Origin: Varroa destructor
Lineage: Eukaryota > Arthropoda > Arachnida > Mesostigmata > Varroidae
Direction: 5' to 3'
Assembly (NCBI RefSeq): GCF_002443255.2
Contig: NW_019211454.1
Span: forward strand, 11,740,248 to 11,804,247
Length of the DNA: 64,000 bases
In this document: positions 54,001 to 63,661 of the stretch, piece by piece
Position numbering within the stretch: the first letter of the stretch is position 1
How the letters are laid out: each line of letters opens with the position of its first letter
Translations under genes and position numbers: made by a program
The notes under the pieces: model-generated
Seen by the model: only the letters and a program-made list of their open reading frames with translations
The model's database searches: none
Told to the model about the DNA's origin: nothing

Positions 54001-56717
54001 ACGAACAGTTGATTTAAATCAACTATTTGAACGAAGAGTAGAAAAAAACCAAAGCAAATTTCGGGACATTGTGTCACTATTATATAGCTCTATCCTAAAA
54101 ATTCGAAATGCGACGAACACGCACCTCGGTCACCTCTTTCGCTTTTCCAGACTATTTGAAAACTGACACAAACAAACCCGTTCTTTTGAGAACATTTCTG
54201 AGTGCCCTCGTGAAACGTTGGCGGCCGTTCGTTTTTAAAGGTTTTCCCTTCTCCGACGCTCACATCACAACAGACCTTTCCTCAAAGCTGGCTAGCTGTC
54301 ATATGTAATGATTCAGAACTTATATACACAATATAGCGGAGCTCGCGTTGATTTGTTTGTCTTCGTCATGGGTTTTAGGCTGTGGCTATCGTAGTGTGTG
54401 GGATCATTGTATCATACTAATCGAAAGTTAAAATCGAGATGTTTGACACTTAGCGAATACTTTTTTGGCGCACCGTAGACACAATCCTTTTGAATTTGAA
54501 GATTGTTTCGTTTCTTTAAATGCACAATCATTGTCCATTTAAACAATATAATTAATTTATATTTTTCGATCTTATTACGCCGTTGATGTATCTGTAGGAA
54601 GAAAATAGTCAAACACTTTCGGAAGTCACTATATGCAGAACTGTGAACTTCTTTCTGTCTTTCCCCAACGTCTAAATCGTGTTCGAGTTATCCAACATGA
54701 TCACGCCAATAATAACAATAACTCGGCAATCTACCTACAATTCACGATCATTAACAGCATTGTCGGCAAAATGTCTAAAGTTGTGAATAGCTCTAGGAAT
54801 ATCGACATCCTGAGCAAGCCACACGGGCTTTCCCTGATCCCGTGATTCTGCCACAGCAAACTCTGCAAGCAAAAGTGTAAAATAATCATCCTCATTAATA
54901 ATAATAATAATAATAATAGGGATTACTTAACGTTTTTTGATTAAGTCGTCTTTTCCCATTTAACCTACACGTTTGGGATAAAATAATTTACCATCACTCG
55001 CGTCATAGACGTAAATGCAAATGACAACGCCATCTGCGACCATCTACCAACGAAAATAATAAGCCAGTGAAAAAACTGAATTAGATAGAGTATCAAAATA
55101 TATATTCAATTATTATTATTATAGTATTCCGTAGTAAAGTAAATTTATATTTACTTCGCTTAACTTGTGATATCCTCAAGGGTCCCAGATAGCGGAATAC
55201 GTCGTCCAATGGAAACAATTCACTAAGGAAAGCTATCTAAAATACCTGCCACTTACATTATTACGATCAAAATAATACGTCTATGTATAACGTGAGTTTT
55301 TCGCAGAAACACAGCTAACGAGCAAATGAAATATCCTCAAGAACTGATGGGTACGGATATGGGCATTGGACGTCCTAAAGTTACACATAACATTTTCTCA
55401 TTTATACCTTCGAGACGTTCTTCGAGAAGATCGGCAACTCGCCTTAGCACAGCGGCTCGTTCTGATACCGTTTTACGTTGCCATAAAGGCTGTGCGCGCT
55501 GTGCCACCGCAACCGCCGTCCAAACGTCTTTACAGGTAGAGCTTGCAACCTTCGAATATACCTTAGAACACGAAGGATATTTGACGTCAGCGATCTAGTG
55601 AGATGCGCGCCATATATTCAAATAATTACACTGTATAGGAAGCGCTAGACAATGCATGCATAGCTAAGCGACTTGCAGACCCATGCAAACTGGATAAACT
55701 GACAACATAATTCGGCTTATTTCTTTTCATGAATCATAACCCTCTCTGTTTTAATGCTATTCCCTTCTTGCCTAACTGCAGTAGGTTTGCGCGTCGAATA
55801 AACCTTAAAAAAATTATGGTTTTCATAGGTTCGACAAGCAATAACCGGATTTAGTGGCGGCTAAATGAAAGAGAAATATAGTTCTTCTTTACCGACTATA
55901 TAAACAAGCAGATCTTGCGCATATCAAAGTGTACGACACGTGGCACTGCCAATTTCTTCTTATATACAGGGTAAAAATGCCTCGTATACATCCGGCATTC
56001 GGGATTGCACCATAGTCTTTTTCATAGGGCAAACGTGGGAAGACAGCCTAGCCTGGAATGGTAATGGTGAAGCACAGCCGGTACTGCGTCACGATCATAT
56101 TCTGCTCTGCAATGGTCTTATCCTGGGCTGTGAAAAAAACGGGACCCTGTAGCCAGCTGTCTATTCCAACTATGACAAGCTCTGGATGACGCCAGGCCTC
56201 TTTCGACTGTAGCAGCGATACGGTGTTCCTGGCTATTCTCTACCTGTCTAAATGCACGTTAGCAAGACCAAGAGCAATGTTGATCCTCCTAAGACTGCAG
56301 AAGTCGTGATAATGTAACAAACTGCGCGCGTACAGTGCACGGGTACTGTGTACCCAATATATGTTCAATTTGGCAGTTTATAAAGAAATCTAGAAAAGTA
56401 TCGGTTACATCGTATGTATATGAATCATCGCAAACGCAAAAGCGGTCTGAAAAATAGCAACAAAACAACTAAATTGGATCCTTTAAGCTAAAAGCAGCGA
56501 TACAGCAAAACAGATGAACACAGAATCTCCTCCGCATATTCAACGTAAGTAAATGCTACCTTAAGCCGTAAACTTTTTTTTACCTGACCATACTAACCTT
56601 AATTTCTCAATGGTAAGCTATCTCCAGACTTACTTGACCAGTAGCCGGATCAACGTTGTCCAAATACTCCTGAGTAGGCTCAAATTTTCCATCGATGAAA
56701 TTATTGACCACAAACAT
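38923..56717 (-). CDS. ALDH8A1: ALDH8A1, 2-aminomuconate semialdehyde dehydrogenase (11 exons, complete)
   Basis: NAD-dependent aldehyde dehydrogenase expected to oxidise 2-aminomuconate semialdehyde to 2-aminomuconate in the kynurenine branch of tryptophan breakdown, in the cytosol. Coding exons in transcript order: 56717-56634, 55561-55408, 54862-54739, 52758-52547, 46450-46284, 43606-43431, 42848-42773, 42646-42551, 42291-42178, 40495-40400, 39075-38923. They total 1452 nt, giving 483 residues; human ALDH8A1, from memory, has 487. Seen motifs: FIDGKF (7-12), PWNLP with oxyanion Asn149, KPSE (172-175), FTGS, general-base Glu247, NQGEICLC with nucleophile Cys281, EEIFGPV with Glu385, and LPFGG. 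Arg103 (DIPR) and Arg445 (WLVR) align with human Arg109 and Arg451, which are known to bind the substrate carboxylate. These separate ALDH8A1 from other ALDHs. All 11 exons join in phase. Family assignment is very likely; substrate is inferred from homology. Confidence 0.93.
40400..40495 (-). CDS. ALDH8A1: ALDH8A1 exon 10
   Basis: 96 nt, phase 0 at both ends, after acceptor gtgttag|gtg and ending at donor gac|gtacgt. Reads VLDLVNGVQYGLCASVWTID followed by VRRLHRIVNYID, equivalent to human VIERANNVKYGLAATVWSSN and what follows. The exon is too short to show as a long ORF and was found by frame matching. Confidence 0.88.
42178..42291 (-). CDS. ALDH8A1: ALDH8A1 exon 9
   Basis: 114 nt, phase 0 at both ends, after acceptor tatatag|ggt and ending at donor gaa|gtaggt. 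Reads GYYVLPTVIEG and later CMQEEIFGPVVC. Glu385 of EEIFGPV is the residue that contacts the nicotinamide ribose in ALDHs. A second GT four bases on would add residues not seen in the family. Confidence 0.92.
42551..42646 (-). CDS. ALDH8A1: ALDH8A1 exon 8
   Basis: 96 nt, phase 0 at both ends, after acceptor gtttcag|gta and ending at donor ctg|gtatgt. Reads VRGYIKLAHEEGGTVLTGG and then HPVPGLDDQHSL, the variable surface segment that precedes the GYYVLPTVI strand. The intron between exons 7 and 8 is only 126 nt and stays open, so one long ORF spans both. Confidence 0.87.
42773..42848 (-). CDS. ALDH8A1: ALDH8A1 exon 7
   Basis: 76 nt, after a T-rich acceptor ending tttacag|a, reading ALKVGPPTERDSFLGALISK and then EHFEK, with donor aag|gtaaac. 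It matches human KWKVGIPSDPLVSIGALISK and then AHLEK without a gap. An alternative acceptor 10 bases further in (aaag|gtc) would shorten the loop by two residues if paired with a GT donor. Confidence 0.88.
42849..43430 (-). other. ALDH8A1 intron 6, GC-AG type
   Basis: Begins GCAAGT after ..GAGACCAA and ends TTTTATTTTACAG. With this pair the protein reads FVEETK-ALKVGPP, the same length as human FVEATRKWKVGIP. The only GT nearby (caa|gttcca) is a poor donor and would need the weaker aaag acceptor, losing two residues. Confidence 0.75.
43431..43606 (-). CDS. ALDH8A1: ALDH8A1 exon 6 (catalytic cysteine exon)
   Basis: 176 nt, beginning MGGKNAAIVFPD after acceptor atgaag|atg and containing FLNQGEICLCTSRVF. 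Cys281 in GEIC is the nucleophile, 34 residues after Glu247, the same spacing as in human (253 to 287). The family ELGGK motif reads E-M-G-G-K here. The exon is best ended at acc aa|gcaagt, a GC donor; see findings. An open frame continues past it into the intron and is not coding. Confidence 0.9.
43629..43645. repeat. (CGCA)n microsatellite next to the exon 6 acceptor
   Basis: Tetranucleotide repeat about 22 bases upstream, in transcript sense, of the acceptor of ALDH8A1 exon 6. It falls where the branch point and pyrimidine tract are expected. Confidence 0.8.
46284..46450 (-). CDS. ALDH8A1: ALDH8A1 exon 5
   Basis: 167 nt, after acceptor cttatag|gt and ending at donor gag|gtaaat. Reads GLPNGVCNFVFGLGDPVGEA, then SHPKIRAISFTGSTRTGTRI and AKKCSLE. 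FTGS is the NAD-binding loop. The final codon GAG is Glu247, the general base of the family ELGGK motif; the motif is split by the intron. Confidence 0.94.
48163..48184. repeat. 11-bp tandem duplication GATTTAACGTG
   Basis: Two exact copies back to back, in ALDH8A1 intron 4. A recent small duplication. Confidence 0.6.
48267..48313. repeat. Inverted repeat GAGACCTC/GAGGTCTC
   Basis: An 8-bp perfect inverted repeat with a 31-nt spacer that itself contains two similar units (ctccaaaaaa..ccgag). It lies in ALDH8A1 intron 4. Confidence 0.4.
49672..50150 (+). mobile_element. Possible degenerate Ty3/gypsy-type integrase fragment
   Basis: The open frame 49672-49860 ends with LAFRNRVTALGTTISPFRLL followed by YG, which resembles the integrase stretch AYR(T/N)T.H..TG.SPF.LLYGR of Ty3/gypsy-like elements, and it has a GI..H and a TLKAL at the expected places before it. 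A stop follows at 49858-49860. In another frame, about 50005-50150, the DNA reads VVVKGELVWLTKK, resembling the F..GDLVWL motif that follows the integrase core. The frame change and stop show it is broken. I saw no reverse transcriptase or LTRs. It lies antisense inside ALDH8A1 intron 4. Resemblance was judged by eye only. Confidence 0.38.
51033..51042. repeat. Run of ten G
   Basis: An isolated G10 homopolymer in AT-rich intron 4. Long G runs are otherwise absent from the window. Confidence 0.8.
52547..52758 (-). CDS. ALDH8A1: ALDH8A1 exon 4
   Basis: 212 nt, after acceptor ttaaacag|g and ending at donor gcag|gtgagt. Carries the Rossmann-fold NAD-binding core: RSPVGVVGIITPWNLPLYLL with oxyanion-hole Asn149, then NAVVAKPSELTSVT with the cofactor-binding Lys172 and Glu175. 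This is the best conserved exon and the first evidence of the gene. Confidence 0.95.
54739..54862 (-). CDS. ALDH8A1: ALDH8A1 exon 3
   Basis: 124 nt, after acceptor cttgcag|ag and ending at donor gaatt|gtaggt (phase 1 in, phase 2 out). Reads EFAVAESRDQGKP, then DVDIPRAIHNFRHFAD. Arg103 in DIPR matches human Arg109, implicated in gripping the carboxylate of the substrate. Reading three bases past the donor gives an in-frame TAG, which supports splicing at gtaggt. Confidence 0.87.
54896..54918. repeat. (AAT)n microsatellite
   Basis: Trinucleotide run in ALDH8A1 intron 2, about 33 bases upstream of exon 3 in transcript sense. Confidence 0.85.
55408..55561 (-). CDS. ALDH8A1: ALDH8A1 exon 2
   Basis: 154 nt, entered in phase 0 after acceptor tctaag|gta and left in phase 1 at gaag|gtataa. 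Reads VYSKVASS at the start and continues through ERAAVLRRVADLLEERLE, the helical N-terminal segment equivalent to human QERSRVLNQVADLLEQSLEE. A plus-strand ORF over the same bases is its antisense shadow. Confidence 0.87.
56634..56717 (-). CDS. ALDH8A1: ALDH8A1 exon 1 (start codon)
   Basis: Codes residues 1-28, beginning MFVVNNFIDGKFEP and ending DPATGQ, which matches the N-terminus of the family. The ATG at 56717-56715 is chosen because an in-frame TAG lies 37 codons upstream (56831-56829) with no ATG between them. An additional spliced 5' leader exon cannot be excluded. The donor is caa|gtaagt, phase 0. Confidence 0.88.
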
Positions 56718-56831
56718 AGTATCAACACGAGCGTTCTCAGTAATAAAGATGCAAAGCTCGTTTTTGGGTAACTCGCACCTGTCTATGATGCTTCCTTCGA
56801 TTAGATAAATTATGTCTATGCTTGAAAACTA

Positions 56832-59085
56832 ACTGACTATATTAATAAGGTGTTTATTTTATTTAATGTCAAGATACACGTCTCAAACACTTCGAGGTAT
56901 TTCCTTAAAGACGTTTCGTTTAGTGGAGATAGTTAGGTATGAAATTGTTTTTTAACGTTTAGTTCATTCACTGGTTACCGTGTTATCCGCCTCAATGACC
57001 TGGCAATCTCGGCGGCCGCTTTACAATCCTAGCCAAGGCCTATTCTGGTGCGTCTTCGAATTCTGCACTGGGCGATAGTTATTCCAATTAGCACTCTAAG
57101 ACTAAGGAATAACCATTACGCCATCCGCTAACACGTCTCGGTTTGTGGAGGAGAATCTGTCTACTTGTTCTGGTTTAGAACGATTATTTTTCGATAAACT
57201 ATGCAGTCTATGTTCATTGTAACCTATTTATGACGGGTAGTGCCAGCTCTGCCAGCATCACTGATTGGCCTTTTAGTATATATGGGCATGTGCGAGTGCC
57301 AGTCGAAAGAGAAGCATCAGTTAAGACTAACTTGCAGTACTAGCGTAACTTTTCGATGCGCTAGTCCACAAAATAACGGAATCTTACGACGTAACAGTAC
57401 ATAATAAAATAGAATAGCTTTCTATAGGACAACAGAAGGCAGCAGTATCGTAAATAATTTCCACGAGAACCGTGTCGGTCCTTTACACCCACAAAGGCCC
57501 AATACCCGACCAACCTATACTAATGGTCTTGCTTAAGCGGTGAGATTGCCTTCTGCCTTATCTTTGTCATCACTTTTTTGCTAAACAAGAACTCCCGCTA
57601 ATAGATGACCAAGCCAGAGGCCGTCAGCAGTGCACGCTCGGATAGAGAGAGGCTTTTTACAGCTTTCCAACACGTCTGTGTTAAGCCAAGGTAAACTACA
57701 GCTTAGAACAACACTGAGTAAGTGACGTAGGCCTGCTTATATATAGGTTCATTGCGTAGGGCCTTAAAACTAAAGACATCATCGCTTTTCCGGATATTCC
57801 CCAGGACGAACAGACGATACGTATATCAAAAATGAGCTGAAACTTGGACATGTCCACTGTTGAGATAGTGTGCAAATTCTTAACAGTAAGCTGACGAATT
57901 TTACTACATGAACAAGAGCTACCTGCCGAGGCGATAGTCACACACAGAATCTTTTTGTATACTTAATCATTCTCAGAAAATAGTAAAAATGTATTAAAAT
58001 TTGTGCGAAAACATGATCTAGCGAACGCTTCAGTCATCTATATATAGTGAAACAAATTTTCGCCTCATGGTGAAGTCACTTGATCAATACATATCCTGAA
58101 AAATATAACTTCCGTTGAGTTAGAGGAATGGGCTACTTTGACAGGTACCGTAGCTTCTGAAAGCCTAACAGATATTTCCTCGACAGCAGACTCCAGCGTA
58201 ACTTGATGGTTTATGCGTTTTTTTTTTTTATCCAATCCAATCATGTCTTCCATCGGAACTTCTAAAAGAATTTGCTTACACACTGAGAGTTGTTTTATAT
58301 ACAGAATCATTTAGATGTAGATGACGTAGCAAGAAAAGGCAATATTGATTTCCACAACCTATCCTGGTTGAACCACCATCAATAGCCTCGACATCTAGAT
58401 TCAGCTAATCTACTTGGGTAGGGTCCATAGATAACACTACTGCCAGTTTGGCATATCGAGTTCGAACCTGCGGATATCCACAAACTTTTTGAAGGTGGGC
58501 TTAAATCACGGTCCGTTTATAACATGGGCAGGTCCAGCCAAAATGATGCTGAATGTCACGCTTTTTGTTGAGGCAGGGGGCACACTGACACCATCTCAGC
58601 AGGATAGGTTAAGAAGCCGCCCTATATTGTGATAATAGAGCTGAACTACAAATGATGCTTGGTAGGTGATTAATTTCATACGTGCTAAACGTTTTTAGAC
58701 ACGAATTTCTGAAAATTGAAAACGTACTATTAAACCAAATAGGTATACGTCTTTGAATAAACAAATATACAGCATTTATCGTGTAAAACGTAGAATGGCG
58801 CCTGCACAAAGTGAGAATAATTTATATTTGTGCGTGGGAAATGTGGCAAACGCATTGATACGAGCGGTAAAAATAAAGATAATTTATGTCGAAAGAACGC
58901 CATTCAGGATCAAGAGTGTGAATTAAAATGAAATCTCTAGTTAAAATCATTTTATATTTTCGATCGTTGTGCCCATTTGATTCTCCATAAGAATGGAGAA
59001 CCTAACTATCGTTATATCAAAAGTTAACTACTCAAGAAATTAATCTTTCAAGGTTTATTTGTCCTTTTTTAAAAGCGCCCATTGC

Positions 59086-59124
<39 letters not shown>

Positions 59125-61014
59125 GGCGATTTGTTTAATGCGGCGAGTTAGCATGTCATTTGGCATATTTAGAAAGCATCAGTAACGTTTAGAAGAGGCA
59201 TCTGACCGTGATGGACGCAATGAGGCAAACAGTTCTCCGACAAATGCAATCTGGATGCAAGCAGGATGATTGAAGTAGGTCTCGCAACTTCATCGTTAAC
59301 CTCACTAGATTCTACTATGATAAAGCTAAAATGCTTAGCAGGGTCCCGCACCTGGAGAGTCTGTACAAAGTTTAAAATTTGGAGTAAAAAAAATTTTTTA
59401 CGCATTTACGATAGGCAGCTGTAATTATCTCATCGGTGTCGGATGCTACACTAGTTTTAATGTTTGCTGCTACAAAGATTTTTTTTCGGTATATGACTGA
59501 ATAAAAGCCTATAGTATATACATATATATATATATGTATATATATAGAGCGAGACAATGCCTGAGTGCTTGGCCATTAAAAAGACAAAAAAAATTGTTAG
59601 TAATAACATAGCATGTAAGAACAGCCGCTCTGCCCTGTCTGAGTGTGGAATGCGAACCCGTGACGTCCCACAAATGCTTTAGTCAGTGTTCTAAGATTTT
59701 CCTACTGACAAATTGATACATAGTAACGACTAAAAGAATCGACGAGGTGAAAGGCAGAGCTATCGGAAATAGCTATGTAGCAATAACATATTAGAGGCAA
59801 ATGTCTTAACTGCTTTGCTTACTCCATAGAGAGATAACTCGTTGTAAGCATGTACCGTCAATTGCTCAATGATTAAGGGCTACTGAAATATCTGAGGTAC
59901 AACAGATACATCTTTATGTTTCTAGTGCTTTCTAGCACTCTCATTTGGCAATCAATGTTAAAAACCGTCTTTCGAGTGACAAGCTGTCTGTATGACTATG
60001 TGTACTTCGTGTAGAAAGAAAAAACCAAAGCGAGTCTCGTTTTAAGGAAATGAATCACTTTACTCGTCTCTATCTCGGCAAAACTCTCACCGTATCATAC
60101 TCATGTGATACGAACAGATGGACAGAAACGCCAGTGTTGCCATTGCGGTGACGCATGCGTAGACTTTGAATAAAACAGACGGGTGTGAATTCTAAAGACC
60201 TTTACTTGAAATCGAAGCAACATTGAACAGAGAATGACTTTTGTTTGGACTTATGGCCTTCGAGCTATGCGGTTATCAAATCATTTTCAAAGTCATTCTG
60301 TGCGAAGTGACGCGCTACAAAAGCTTCATTCCCTTCATTCCTTCATTTCCTGTTTCAAAAATTGTGCCGACGGTTTTCTCAGAATCTTCCAATTTTCTTT
60401 TGGTAAGTCAATTATTAAGATCTGCGACGCACGAAGGGACACGTTCTTGTCTGCAGAGTAGTGCCTGGAATATACGCCTCCGCTTCGATTAAGCCGTCTA
60501 GGCAAACATTCTATTATTAAACGTGTATACGTCGCCTTAACGTATCTACTACAGACCGCTAAAAAGACGTGTCTTCACTTCCGTATAAATACAAATGAAT
60601 GCAGTCTTGACGCATTTCGTCGAGATCACTACATGACATATTGGTGGGCGATGTCGGCTTGTCATTTATTTAATTTCACTAGATATTTCGCTGTGTTGGA
60701 TTCGAGCGGTAGGCGAATATAGAAACCTGCTTCTCGGTAGGACAAAACAAGCAATCCGCTCTTGTCGGAATAAATGTCTAACTTTAAAGGCTGAATTGTG
60801 ACGCCAAAGCAAGTAATTTAAAAGGAATTCATGTGTAACGTGCGCCTTTCACGCTTGATATTCAACCCTCCTGTTAGCTGCTTAACCTTATCAATATGAT
60901 CTTATAGTCATCCCAAAGAAACTGCTTGATAAAATTTTTGTGAAGCTATCGCTAGCCTTACACTTAGCAAATATATGCTGTAATTATAAATCGATAGCAA
61001 GTGCGTGCTTGGCT
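56832..61014. other. Intergenic gap between SULT and ALDH8A1
   Basis: About 4.2 kb, expected to hold the ALDH8A1 promoter and 5' leader. I could not place a TATA box or start site. It contains the long TA tracts at 59.1 and 59.5 kb and short ORFs on both strands with no recognisable family. Confidence 0.55.
59087..59122. repeat. (TA)18 microsatellite
   Basis: The longest TA run of the window, in the gap between the two genes. A second, interrupted and nearly palindromic TA tract lies at 59513-59547. Confidence 0.9.
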
Positions 61015-61020
61015 TTTATT
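61015..61020 (-). terminator. Probable SULT polyadenylation signal AATAAA
   Basis: First canonical AATAAA on the minus strand after the SULT stop, 161 bases downstream. The distance is normal for a 3' UTR. Confidence 0.45.
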
Positions 61021-61181
61021 CTGCAATCACACAACTCCGTCTGTACATATCGATGTACAGGTAGATAAATCTGCGTGAAAATTATATAAAAATATTATGA
61101 GAGTAATGAATCGTTGTTAGAGCGATATTTAGCTACGCAAGCCGCGAAGCTTTCAATAGTGGCCGTCGCGGGCTAAAGGAG

Positions 61182-61253
61182 TTATTCAAATAAAGCCATA
61201 ACATCTTCGTGGTCTTCCTGCTTCTGAATCCACTGATTAAACACTTCTTCTAC
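61182..61253 (-). CDS. SULT last exon with stop codon
   Basis: 72 nt after acceptor gtttcag|gta. Reads VEEVFNQWIQKQEDHEDV, then MALFE and TAA at 61184-61182. It joins in phase 0 to NHFTPQ, placing the tail where SULTs have a short acidic or basic helix. Too short to show as a long ORF. Confidence 0.82.
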   Translation of the reverse strand, partial: VEEVFNQWIQKQEDHEDVMALFE

Positions 61254-63661
61254 CTGAAACAAACGGGGTAAATCAAAATCGGTATATATGCATTTTTCAA
61301 TAGCAAATAGTATATACTAACAGTCGTTGCTTCTGTATGAAAAAATTTAGTTCCAAACATCGTTGCCATTGAGTGCTGCTTGACTCAAGTTATTGCTTGT
61401 TCATCAACCTGCCGTATCAGGTAACGCAACGTTTTTTTTTCTTCATTGTTATTAGTTTTTAGGAAAAAATCACAACTGAAGGTATTTACCTCGGAAATGC
61501 GCTTAGTTCGCAACAACGCTTGGACAGATAAACTTATTTTGTTCGAGCCTCGTTTGCTAAATAATACTTCTTCTTTGCCATTTTTAATGTAATGTGGTAC
61601 CTAATGTGGCCTGTTGCTAATAGCGCAACCTGTTTTTAATGATTGACGTCCTCAGTTGCTGCTGCTGCTGCTGCTGGTACAAAGAGCGGGTACGGCGGGA
61701 AAAACGTGGCAGTTCCGTCCCATTTTGCTGTCGCAAAAGATTTAACTTTACAAAGCCGAGATAAGCCTATAGTTTAAGGGACATAGCGGCGTAATTCAGT
61801 CTCTGTTTAGAACTTGTGTGTCGCCAAAAAGATCTGCTTGCTTTGCGCAGAGTCTCTAAAAATGCTTCCTACAGAGCTCATATGGCCCAGGCCCTGATTG
61901 AAAGAAACAAATAATTTCTATTTCCAGTGCAGCCAATAACAAGCTATACATATATATAAAGATGTACATACATGTATTCTATACAATTTCAATACAAGCC
62001 AGCGAATTGTGTATGTGGCAGTATTAAGGCATTGCATTGCTTTTATCTTTTTTCAACGATACAGCTGACATGATTACGTACTCATAATGGCTACGTGGTT
62101 TGGGATTGGATGGACAGTACTTGTTATAACGTTGGGCTGCGTTGCACAACCGCTGAGAGCTAAAAGGTATCGCAGACAGTGAGAGCACGACGTAAAACCA
62201 GAAAAGTACAAAGACCTTATTTGCCAGACAAACGTAGTCATCGCTTGCCCTTCAACCAAAAAGTTACTCCTTTTCCCTTGTTGTAAAAGTTTGCAGTCGA
62301 CCTCTTCACTCTTCTATACACTGAAATCAGCGTAGGGATGGGCTCACTCCACAAATCGAAGAAAAAAAGATATGGCTTTGTTTGTACGCTTAATTATAAC
62401 AACGTTGTTCTCATATCGAACAGAAAATAATCGCTAACCTCTCTGTCCACGTAAACTATATGTTTATAGGTAGACTAGGCGGCGACAGTCGTTGTGAATG
62501 TAGATGATATTGTAGGAGCTCGTTTGTAAACAAAATTACACCATTAGATTTTATCAGATCTATATGATTATAGTTTAAGATAATAGGCAACCTTAAAATG
62601 TATACAAAAAATAATGATATTCAATTGCTATAAAACGGTATTGTAAATAGTGCTAAATGTAGTATTGGGTTATATCAGATTTTTGAGTTTGTTTTCGAGC
62701 TATGAAGACGATTTGGGTAAATTTATTAAGAGGGGTTGCCTCCATCTTGTTGACAATGAGAAAAACACGTTTTTCAAGAACGTCGAACGATCGTATCATC
62801 TTGATCTATGACGCAGCGTCATGGGAACCCGAAAATCTAATCGAACTCATCCTACTTGGCTAGTAAGCGGTTATAATGAATATATTGATAGAATACCAAA
62901 TAGAGAGATCTGCAGATTTCAAATAAAAAAATCTCTCATATAATCGGTAATATTGAACCTCAACTATATACTGACTTGCGGCGTAAAGTGGTTTTTCCAA
63001 TCGCCTACGACACCTTTGCGTACGAAACTCACTTCACCCCCGAAGATCTTCCACACCGCGCGTCGTGGTCTTAAAAGCTCTTTCGTTAACGAGATGTCGA
63101 GCTTGTTGAAACGTAAGAGACTGCGTACGAAATTTGCATTTGCTTCCCGACGTGTAGCTTTAACGGAAGTACACTTTATTAAAGCGTCCAGCAGCTAGCA
63201 CAAACAGAAATATATAATAAGCAATTGTGTAAGCTATGTCAAACTCACAGATACTCTACATTTCAGCTGTGCAACTTCTAACGTTTTCAGCTGCCTAAAA
63301 TCATGAAGGGTTGAACACTGAAACTAAATACCGTGTACTAGATTACCTATTAGACCGTTTAGGTAGCTTTAAGAATCGCGAATACGATTACTATGATAGT
63401 TATGGCGTACGACTACCACCACATCTGGTATATATTTACTTTACTTATTGGCGTTAACGTCCGTACATGGCAATAGCTACACAAAATGTTAATTATATTA
63501 TTAGCCTGCCGTGCTACTCACGTATGTGCCTTACGTCCACGTTCTGACCTAGTTCTTTCTCGAAGGCCTGCTTGAATGGGAGCAGATATCGTAATAGATG
63601 CCCTCGGCCCTTTAAATCTTGAGCTTCGGCAACTTTCGCATTGGCCCACCTTTTTCCCGAT
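61182..63661 (-). CDS. Cytosolic sulfotransferase (SULT), C-terminal part, three exons, 5' end outside the window
   Basis: Transfers the sulfuryl group from PAPS to a hydroxyl or amine of a small molecule; the substrate cannot be told from this part. Exons in transcript order: about 63661-63535, 63194-62976, 61253-61182; all inner joins are phase 0. Seen: a segment NAKVAEAQDLK, aligning with the family N-x4-Y-E-D-L-K strand but with Tyr-Glu replaced; then ELGQNVD/LLDALIKCTSVKAT, equivalent to the family LLDKIxxHTSF; and VRKGVVGDWKNHFTPQ, the C-terminal PAPS-binding (RKGxxGDWKNxFT) signature; then an acidic tail ending EDVMALFE. The N-terminal PAPS loop and catalytic His are not in the window. 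The gene lies upstream of ALDH8A1 in the same direction. Family is very likely; membership of a named SULT class is not claimed. Confidence 0.88.
61657..61676. repeat. (TGC)n microsatellite
   Basis: About six TGC/CAG units in the last SULT intron, not in a coding frame of any recognised exon. Confidence 0.85.
62976..63194 (-). CDS. SULT exon with PAPS-binding signature
   Basis: 219 nt (73 codons), after a pyrimidine-rich acceptor ending tgctag|ctg and ending at donor caa|gtcagt. Contains FVRKGVVGDWKNHFTPQ, which is diagnostic of soluble sulfotransferases and sits near the dimer interface and the 3'-phosphate site of PAPS. A plus-strand ORF over these bases is its antisense shadow. Confidence 0.92.
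63535..63661 (-). CDS. SULT exon, third from the end (5' border uncertain)
   Basis: Reads TGG GCC AAT onwards as WANAKVAEAQDLKGRGHLL and later FKQAFEKELGQNVD, ending at a strong donor gac|gtaagg. Its 3' end joins in frame to LLDALIKCTS of the next exon. The 5' border is either after ccacag (63661) or after aacag (63672); both are preceded by an A-rich rather than pyrimidine-rich stretch, so I am unsure of it. A second GT 11 bases downstream is out of phase. Confidence 0.7.

Noticed and set aside
55326..55598. Plus-strand 90-codon ORF
   Set aside because: It is the antisense of ALDH8A1 exon 2. Its regular, Arg/Ala/Thr-rich sequence is the mirror of a conserved coding exon.
58455..58480. GTTCGAACC as a tRNA B-box
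   Set aside because: No pairing T-stem and no acceptor stem or A-box around it.
62953..63198. Plus-strand 81-codon ORF
   Set aside because: It is antisense to the SULT exon carrying GDWKNHFT. The minus-strand reading matches a known family and this one does not.
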